Positions 40,544 through 45,126 of a stretch of DNA of 45,126 bases are shown in pieces. Both the position numbers and the translations under genes were made by a program. This DNA is from Lawsonibacter hominis (GTDB lineage Bacteria; Bacillota; Clostridia; Oscillospirales; Oscillospiraceae). The notes under the pieces are model-generated. The model was not told where the DNA came from, ran no database searches, and was given only the letters and a program-made list of their open reading frames with translations. The stretch covers positions 1 through 45,126 of the forward strand of contig NZ_JACOPP010000024.1 of NCBI RefSeq assembly GCF_014287895.1. The letters run 5' to 3'. The number at the start of each line of letters is the position of its first letter. Position 1 is the stretch's first letter.

Positions 40544-40589
40544 AAAAAATTGGGACAGGCGCGACGCAACCGACGCGCGCCTGTCCCAA
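40544..40589 (-). terminator. terminator/attenuator between dctP and dctQ
   Basis: Perfect 14-base arms TTGGGACAGGCGCG (40550-40563) and 40576-40589 with a 12-base loop, followed on the minus strand by T6 (A-run 40544-40549). It lies 28 bases after the dctP stop. In transcription order dctP comes first, so this would let more binding protein than permease be made. Confidence 0.85.
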
Positions 40590-40617
40590 GGCTGAACGAT
40601 CTCTCTTTTTCTTCGGA

Positions 40618-41733
40618 TCAGCCGGCCAGAGCCTGGATCTGCTCCACATAGGAGCCGGCGGAGTGGTTGGCGGTGAAGTCCTCATACAGGGGCTGCACCG
40701 CGTCAATGAAGGACTGCTTGTCCACGTCTTTGGTGACGACGGCGCCCTCGGACTCCATGGTGGCCAGCAGCTCGTCGTTCTCCACGCGCAGGGCCTCGGT
40801 CCGCTCGGCGGCGGCCTCCTGGGCGGCGGCAAGGATGTCGGCCTGCAGGTCGGCGCTCAGCCCCTCGAACAGGGCGTTATTGATGGTCAGGCCGTTGAAG
40901 TGGACGGCGTGCTCGGTGATGGAGATATACTTGGCAAACTCATAGTAGCGGTCGGCGTACTGCACGTTGTGCACGTTGTCGCAGCCGTCGATGGTGCCCT
41001 GCTGCAGGGCGGTCAGCACCTCGGGCCCGGCGATGATCTGGGGATTGGCGCCCCAGGCCTCATACTGAGCGCGGTAGATGGGGCTGTCGGTGACGCGGAT
41101 CTTGGTGCCGGCGATGTCGGCGGGAGTCTTGACGGGGCCGGTGCACATATCCATGTTGCGGAAGCCCACGGCCTGCATGCACAGCATGCGCGCGCCGGTG
41201 GAGGTCAGGCTGTCCAGCAGCTGCTGGCAGATGTCAGAGGCCAGGAAGGCGTTGATGTGATCGTAATCCTGGAACAGGTAAGGCAGATCCAGCACCTGGA
41301 AGATTTCATCGTAGTTGGAGATAATGGGCGTGTTGTTCACGGCCATATCCAGAGTGCCGGCGATCACGCTCTCAAAGGACTCACGGTCGTTGCCCAGCAC
41401 GCCGCCGCCATAGATGACCACGTCCACAGCGCCGCCGGTCTTCTCTTCGACGATGCGCTCAAAGGCGATGGCCAGCTGGGCCAGCTGGTTGGTGTCGTTG
41501 CCGGCAAAGTGGGAAAGCTTCAGCTCCAGCGGGTTTTCAGCGGAGTAGTCGCCGTAGTCCTTGTCGCCGGTGGAAGGAGCGGTGGTCTCGGGCGCGGTGG
41601 TCTCAGGCGCGCTTGTCTCGGGCGCAGTGGTGGAGGGCGTGTTGCCGGTGCCGGCGCCGTTGCCGCAGGCCGCCAGGGCGAGGGCCATAACCAGCGCCAG
41701 GATCAATGCCAGGATGCGGTTCGTCCTTTTCAT
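40618..41733 (-). CDS. dctP: TRAP transporter substrate-binding lipoprotein, DctP
   Basis: 371 residues. Lipoprotein signal ending in LALAACG, with the lipidated Cys23. Next comes a Thr/Pro linker with repeated APETT/APETS units (about 37-54), then the DctP domain (KLSHFAGNDTNQLAQLAIAF, GTLDMAVNNTPIIS, TKIRVTDSPIYRAQYEAWGA, EVLTALQQGTIDGCDN). The Arg in KIRVTDS is the usual carboxylate-binding position, so the ligand is probably an organic acid. A TRAP protein anchored this way suits a Gram-positive envelope. Confidence 0.96.
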   Translation of the reverse strand: MKRTNRILALILALVMALALAACGNGAGTGNTPSTTAPETSAPETTAPETTAPSTGDKDYGDYSAENPLELKLSHFAGNDTNQLAQLAIAFERIVEEKTGGAVDVVIYGGGVLGNDRESFESVIAGTLDMAVNNTPIISNYDEIFQVLDLPYLFQDYDHINAFLASDICQQLLDSLTSTGARMLCMQAVGFRNMDMCTGPVKTPADIAGTKIRVTDSPIYRAQYEAWGANPQIIAGPEVLTALQQGTIDGCDNVHNVQYADRYYEFAKYISITEHAVHFNGLTINNALFEGLSADLQADILAAAQEAAAERTEALRVENDELLATMESEGAVVTKDVDKQSFIDAVQPLYEDFTANHSAGSYVEQIQALAG

Positions 41734-41758
41734 TTTGTTGTTCCCCCTTAAATTTTAC

Positions 41759-41781
41759 CAAATGAAACTAAGTTTCATTTG
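41759..41781. promoter_or_regulatory. KdgR-type operator of the TRAP operon
   Basis: Perfect 10-base arms CAAATGAAAC and GTTTCATTTG around the spacer TAA. This matches the KdgR (IclR family) box pattern TGAAAC-N3-GTTTCA known from enterobacteria. It starts about 10 bases beyond the -10 box, covering the predicted +3 to +25, a repressing position. Confidence 0.8.
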
Positions 41782-41789
41782 CTGTGGCT

Positions 41790-41819
41790 ATTATATCGCT
41801 TTCGTCCCTTTTTTGTCAA
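41790..41819 (-). promoter_or_regulatory. consensus promoter of the dctPQM operon
   Basis: TTGACA (41814-41819) and TATAAT (41790-41795), both perfect, 18 bases apart on the minus strand, followed by the operator and then dctP. Confidence 0.88.
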
Positions 41820-41836
41820 GGCGGGCGGATAAAATT

Positions 41837-41913
41837 GCCACCGGCATTTCTCCTAAAATCTAAGTCGATTTTTTGTAGTAAACTCCAATTTCTATAAGTG
41901 AAACGCCGGTGGC
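41837..41913 (-). other. long-loop inverted repeat after citE
   Basis: 14-base arms with one mismatch (41837-41850 GCCACCGGCATTTC; 41900-41913) enclose a 49-base AT-rich loop. On the minus strand the distal arm is followed by AATTTTATC. It may end the citE transcript before the dctP promoter; the long loop is unusual for a simple terminator. Confidence 0.45.
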
Positions 41914-41926
41914 TCTGTCACAGTTG

Positions 41927-42823
41927 TTATTTCCGCTTGGCTTCCTTGGCCTGGATGGCCTCATAGCGCTCGATGGTCTCGCAGGCGGACACATACACAG
42001 GGGTATCCACCATGCCGCCGTCCATGGATACGGAGGCCAGGCCCTTGGCCAGGCCCTCTTCCTCAAAGAATTTCTTCACCTTGCGGGCATGGGCGACCGC
42101 CTCGTCAGTGGGGCTGTACAGACGGTGGGCAACAGGGATCTGGCTGGGATGGATGATCATGCGGCCCTCGTAGCCCATATCGATGCCGTCCAGGGTATTC
42201 TGCTCAAAGTCGGCCATGTTGGAGAAGTCGGCAAAGGGGGCGTCCAGGGCGGTCAGGCCGGCGCTGCGGGCGGCGATGGCCACGATGGAGCGGGCCACCT
42301 TCTGCTCGGCGGCCAGGTTGGTGCGCTTGATGCGCATGTCGGCGCAGTAATCCACGGCGCCGAAGAAGGCGGAGACCAGGCGCTTGGAGGCGGTGCAGAT
42401 CTCATAGGCGTTCATGATGCCGGAGGCGGTCTCCAGCAGCACGCTCATCTTCACGCTGCCCTCGGGCATGCCGTAGCGGTACTCCATCTCGCTGATCTTC
42501 CAGTCCAGCCGCTTCACGTCGTCGGCATTGCGGGTCTTGGGCAGGGTGATGCCGTTCAGGCCGGGACGCACAACGGCCTCCAGGTCGTCGTTGGTCCACT
42601 CGGTGTGCCAGCCGTTGATGCGGACATACACCTCGCTGCCGCCCTCGGCAGCCATCTTCAGGCTCTCCGCGGTCATCTTGCGGGCGTTTGCCTTCTCCTG
42701 AGGGGGCACCGCATCCTCGATATCAAAGGTCACGATATCCGCGCCGGAGGTGGGGGCCTTTGCGATGAAGCGGGGGTTGTTGCCGGGGATGTACAGGCTG
42801 GTACGCATGACGTCGTTCAACAT
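41927..42823 (-). CDS. citE: citrate lyase beta subunit-like protein (CitE/HpcH family)
   Basis: 298 residues, complete TIM-barrel CitE. LYIPGNNPRFIAKAPTSGAD, FDIEDAVPPQEK, YVRINGW with Arg68, GITLPKT, metal ligands Glu131 in LLETASG and Asp158 in GAVDYCAD, and MIIHPSQIP. It cleaves citryl-ACP (or a relative such as citramalyl) to oxaloacetate (or pyruvate) and acetyl-ACP. AGGAGG precedes ATG 42823. It follows citF, an order different from the common citD-citE-citF. Related lyases for malyl- or citramalyl-CoA look similar, so substrate is not certain. Confidence 0.87.
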   Translation of the reverse strand: MLNDVMRTSLYIPGNNPRFIAKAPTSGADIVTFDIEDAVPPQEKANARKMTAESLKMAAEGGSEVYVRINGWHTEWTNDDLEAVVRPGLNGITLPKTRNADDVKRLDWKISEMEYRYGMPEGSVKMSVLLETASGIMNAYEICTASKRLVSAFFGAVDYCADMRIKRTNLAAEQKVARSIVAIAARSAGLTALDAPFADFSNMADFEQNTLDGIDMGYEGRMIIHPSQIPVAHRLYSPTDEAVAHARKVKKFFEEEGLAKGLASVSMDGGMVDTPVYVSACETIERYEAIQAKEAKRK

Positions 42824-42899
42824 GGTAATTTCCTCCTAAAAAATATTATTTTGTATAGTGAAATCAGATCCGCAAAAAAAGAGGCCGCCGGGAGCGCCG

Positions 42900-44714
42900 C
42901 TATTTGGGCTGCCGCACCACGTCGATCACCGTGCCGTCCCGGTACTCCACCACCCCGATGATCCGGTCGGTGAATTCCTGGGGCGCCGGCGTCCCGGTCA
43001 GGTGCTCCCCGATGCGCCGGAGCGTATGGATGTCCACCAGGGGCAGTCCGCTGTCCCTGAGCCGCTCCAGCAGATCCGTCCGCCTGGGGTTGACGGCCAC
43101 GCCGTACTCGGTGACCAGCACATCCACGGTCTCTCCGGGGGTGGTGATGGTGGTCACCCGGTCCCGGACCACGCACAGGCGGCCCTTGAGGAGATTGGTG
43201 ACGATGATGGTGAGCTTGGCGCCCGCCGCGCAGTCGTTATGGCCGCCGGAGGCGCCCAGGATCACGCCGTCGGAGCCGGTGATCACGTTGACATTGAAGT
43301 CGGTATCGATCTCGGTGGCGCCCAGGATCATGACATCCAGGTTATTGACGATGCAGCCCTTGGTGTGGGGGTTGCCGTACAGGGAGGCGCTCATGGCCAT
43401 ATGGCGGGGATCCTCCGCCGCAGACCGGATGGCGTCCAGGTCGAAGCACTGTACATCGAACAGGGCGCGGAACAGGCCCTCCTGAAGCATCTTGACAAAG
43501 TAGGAATGGATCCCGCCGGAGCCGAATGCGCCCACCACGCCCTTCTCCTTCATATACTCCCGCACCTCGGCGGCCACGGCCAGGGAGGTCCCGCCCGCGC
43601 CGGTCTGGAAGGTCATGCCGTCCTTGATATAGCCCGCCTGGTCGATGAGCCGGGCGGCGTCGCGGGCGATGCGCAGGTTTACCGGGTCGGTGGTGATTTT
43701 GGTGGTACCGGAGACAATGCCGTTGGGATCGCCGATGGAGTCCACTTTTACCACGTAATCCACCAGGTTCTGGCCGATCTCGATGGGGCAGGCGGGGTAG
43801 GGCACCAGGTTGTCGGTGACCGCCACCACGGTATCGGCAAACTCCGCGTCGGCATAGGCATAGGAAAGATAGCCGCAGGCGGAGGGGCCGTGGGTCCCGT
43901 TCAGGTTGCCCATCTCGTCGCAGGTCGGCGCGGCGATAAAGGCCACGTCCACATGCATCTCGCCGCTCTCAACGGCACGGGGCCGGCCGCCGTGGCTGCG
44001 GAGGATGGCGGGCTTGCGCAGCTTGCCCTGCGAAATGGCCCGGGCCACCGGGCCGGGGTTGAAGGTATTGACGGAGATCTGGGTGATGACCCCGGACTCG
44101 ATCAGCGGCACCAGAGGTTCATGGCAGGCAAAGATGCCGGAGGCCGCCAGGTGGATGTCCTGGAAGCCCATGTCCGCAATGGTCTGCATGACCAGATTGG
44201 TCACCTTGTCCCCATTGCGCAGGTGATGGTGGAAGGAGACCGTCATGCCGTCCTTCAAGCCGGAGCGCCGGATGGCCTCCTGCAGGGCGACCACCTTCTG
44301 CTCTCCGGGCGTCCGGGATTTGACCCGGGCGCCGGTGCGCCGGCGCTCGCCCACGTGGGCAAAGGCGCCGCTGAAATGCTCCACCCGCCCGTAATACTCG
44401 ATGTAGTCGGGGACCGCCCGATCCGGCGCAGTCCGCCCGGGCGCCGGCACATCGTCGGCACGCGGGAACGAACGCGGCGGTACGCGCCCCAGCTCCGGCG
44501 CGCCGCCCGGTTGGGCGGGCGCGCGGCGGAGAAAGACCTCCATCCCGCTGTAATCCAGAAATGCGAGGGCCTCCTCGGTCAAAAGCTCCGCGGCGTCCCG
44601 CTCCGCCTCGTCCACACTCTCCCAGAGATCGATGACCACTTCCCGCTCCCCCCGCAGGGGGGCGTTGATGAGGGCCTTGGGGTCGTTGCCGCAGATGGTA
44701 AACCGTTGGCTCAC
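42900..44714 (-). CDS. citF: citrate lyase alpha subunit (CitF) with a CitE-remnant N-terminus
   Basis: 604 residues from GTG 44714, against about 510 for a normal CitF. Residues ~101-604 are a complete CitF: VPDYIEYYGRVEHFSGAF, MTVSFHHHLRNGDKVTNLVM, HGPSACGYLSYAY, GSGGIHSYFVKMLQEG, TGSDGVILGASGGHNDCAAG. It exchanges the acyl group on the carrier protein for citrate. Residues 6-50 align without gaps to residues 11-55 of the neighbouring CitE, 15 of 45 identical (GN, P, AP, G, V, D, V shared). Residues about 64-100 are a Pro/Arg-rich linker. So the start is a broken CitE head fused on. Its stop-start junction with citD is GTGA. Confidence 0.92.
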   Translation of the reverse strand: MSQRFTICGNDPKALINAPLRGEREVVIDLWESVDEAERDAAELLTEEALAFLDYSGMEVFLRRAPAQPGGAPELGRVPPRSFPRADDVPAPGRTAPDRAVPDYIEYYGRVEHFSGAFAHVGERRRTGARVKSRTPGEQKVVALQEAIRRSGLKDGMTVSFHHHLRNGDKVTNLVMQTIADMGFQDIHLAASGIFACHEPLVPLIESGVITQISVNTFNPGPVARAISQGKLRKPAILRSHGGRPRAVESGEMHVDVAFIAAPTCDEMGNLNGTHGPSACGYLSYAYADAEFADTVVAVTDNLVPYPACPIEIGQNLVDYVVKVDSIGDPNGIVSGTTKITTDPVNLRIARDAARLIDQAGYIKDGMTFQTGAGGTSLAVAAEVREYMKEKGVVGAFGSGGIHSYFVKMLQEGLFRALFDVQCFDLDAIRSAAEDPRHMAMSASLYGNPHTKGCIVNNLDVMILGATEIDTDFNVNVITGSDGVILGASGGHNDCAAGAKLTIIVTNLLKGRLCVVRDRVTTITTPGETVDVLVTEYGVAVNPRRTDLLERLRDSGLPLVDIHTLRRIGEHLTGTPAPQEFTDRIIGVVEYRDGTVIDVVRQPK

Positions 44715-44992
44715 GACGCAGCCCCCCCCTTCGCACGGCGCAGGGCACAGCGTACCCGGGCCCGGATCGCAAAATCCAGCGCGCCGCCGCCGTCCCTGAC
44801 CTCGATCCGGGCGGCGTCGACCCCCTCGTCGGCCGCCGCCTGGCGCACCGCACGCTCGATCTGGGCGCCGAATTGCTTTGCAATGATAGGCTTTGCCAGG
44901 AGCTTGACCGTCAGTTCTTCGGCAGGCGACACCGTGACCAGCACGTCGCTCTTGTTCTCGCTGCCCGCCTGGGCGCTGGTGTTCAGCTTCAT
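44711..44992 (-). CDS. citD: citrate lyase acyl carrier protein (CitD, gamma subunit)
   Basis: 93 residues. AQAGSENKSDVLVTVSPAEE at the N-terminus carries the Ser expected to bear the phosphoribosyl-dephospho-CoA group. KQFGAQIERAVRQAAADEGV and DFAIRARVRCALRRA complete the family pattern. It carries acetyl/citryl groups between the CitF and CitE active sites. GGGAGG precedes ATG 44992. A G8 run lies at its 3' end, just ahead of the overlapping citF GTG. Confidence 0.92.
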   Translation of the reverse strand: MKLNTSAQAGSENKSDVLVTVSPAEELTVKLLAKPIIAKQFGAQIERAVRQAAADEGVDAARIEVRDGGGALDFAIRARVRCALRRAKGGAAS

Positions 44993-45005
44993 AGGCGCCT
45001 CCCTT

Positions 45006-45126
45006 TTAGATGCGGGCCACGCCGCTGTCGCGGGCGGCCCGGGCCACGGCGGCGGCCACCGTCCTGCCCACCCGGGGGTCGAAGGCGGCGGGGATGATGT
45101 AATCGGCGTTCAGCTCTTCGTCTGAA
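45006..45126 (-). CDS. C-terminus of a malic enzyme (partial)
   Basis: Only the last 39 residues lie in the window: SDEELNADYIIPAAFDPRVG followed by RTVAAAVARAARDSGVARI and TAA at 45006-45008. This is the typical end of NAD-dependent oxaloacetate-decarboxylating malic enzyme. It is 13 bases upstream of citD on the same strand, so it would turn oxaloacetate or malate from the lyase pathway into pyruvate, as in citrate-fermenting lactic acid bacteria (recollection). Confidence 0.83.
   Translation of the reverse strand, partial: SDEELNADYIIPAAFDPRVGRTVAAAVARAARDSGVARI

Overview
The window is GC-rich, densely coded and mostly transcribed from the minus strand. Gene content (ethanolamine microcompartment in the Firmicutes gene order, Fe-S serine dehydratase in two subunits, a PdaB-like sporulation-type deacetylase, many AGGAGG ribosome binding sites, TTG/GTG starts) points to a high-GC anaerobic clostridium, most likely a gut Oscillospiraceae-type organism. 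That taxonomic placement is inference. No rRNA, tRNA, CRISPR array, insertion sequence or prophage gene was seen.

Layout. (1) 157-1784: PdaB-like polysaccharide deacetylase and a tandem OB-fold Ssb-like protein. (2) 1876-14071, minus strand: an ethanolamine utilisation (eut) microcompartment operon, transcribed eutG-eutA-eutB-eutC-eutL-eutE-[open N-terminal extension]-eutM-eutT-pduL-TIGR02536-like-eutN-eutH-eutQ, followed by two tiny basic hydrophilic genes and a rho-independent terminator. Together these split ethanolamine to acetaldehyde and ammonia, then make acetyl-CoA/acetyl-P and ethanol inside a protein shell. EutS, EutK, EutP, EutJ and the EutVW regulators are not in the window. (3) 14154-16115: strong bidirectional terminator, a beta-CASP RNase-like protein, and a small unknown. 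(4) 16260-20038: a LysR regulator divergent from an MFS transporter plus an aldehyde dehydrogenase, with palindromes overlapping a good promoter. (5) 20091-21521: pyruvate kinase. (6) 21718-30310, minus strand: a closely spaced set: ClC-type anion transporter, YtcJ-like amidohydrolase, SdaAB/SdaAA serine dehydratase, VOC protein, acyltransferase-3, MBOAT O-acyltransferase and a DHHW (AlgX/J-like) protein. (7) 30586-34691: CorC/HlyC-type membrane protein; a thyA-folA-NUDIX operon in which the NUDIX gene is frameshifted at a G8 tract; a small membrane protein. (8) 34799-45126: two D-2-hydroxyacid dehydrogenases, an IclR regulator, a UroD-superfamily protein, a complete DctPQM TRAP transporter, and citrate-lyase genes (citE, citF, citD) preceded by the C-terminus of a malic enzyme.

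The most unusual points are: the N-terminal ~60 residues of the citF product are a remnant of CitE fused onto CitF; a near-perfect KdgR-type (IclR family) operator sits just downstream of a consensus promoter for the TRAP operon; eutM is open in frame for 124 codons upstream, back to an ATGA overlap with eutE; and the NUDIX gene is out of frame at a homopolymer. Region 8 looks like an organic-acid or hydroxyacid catabolic system whose substrate cannot be read from the sequence.
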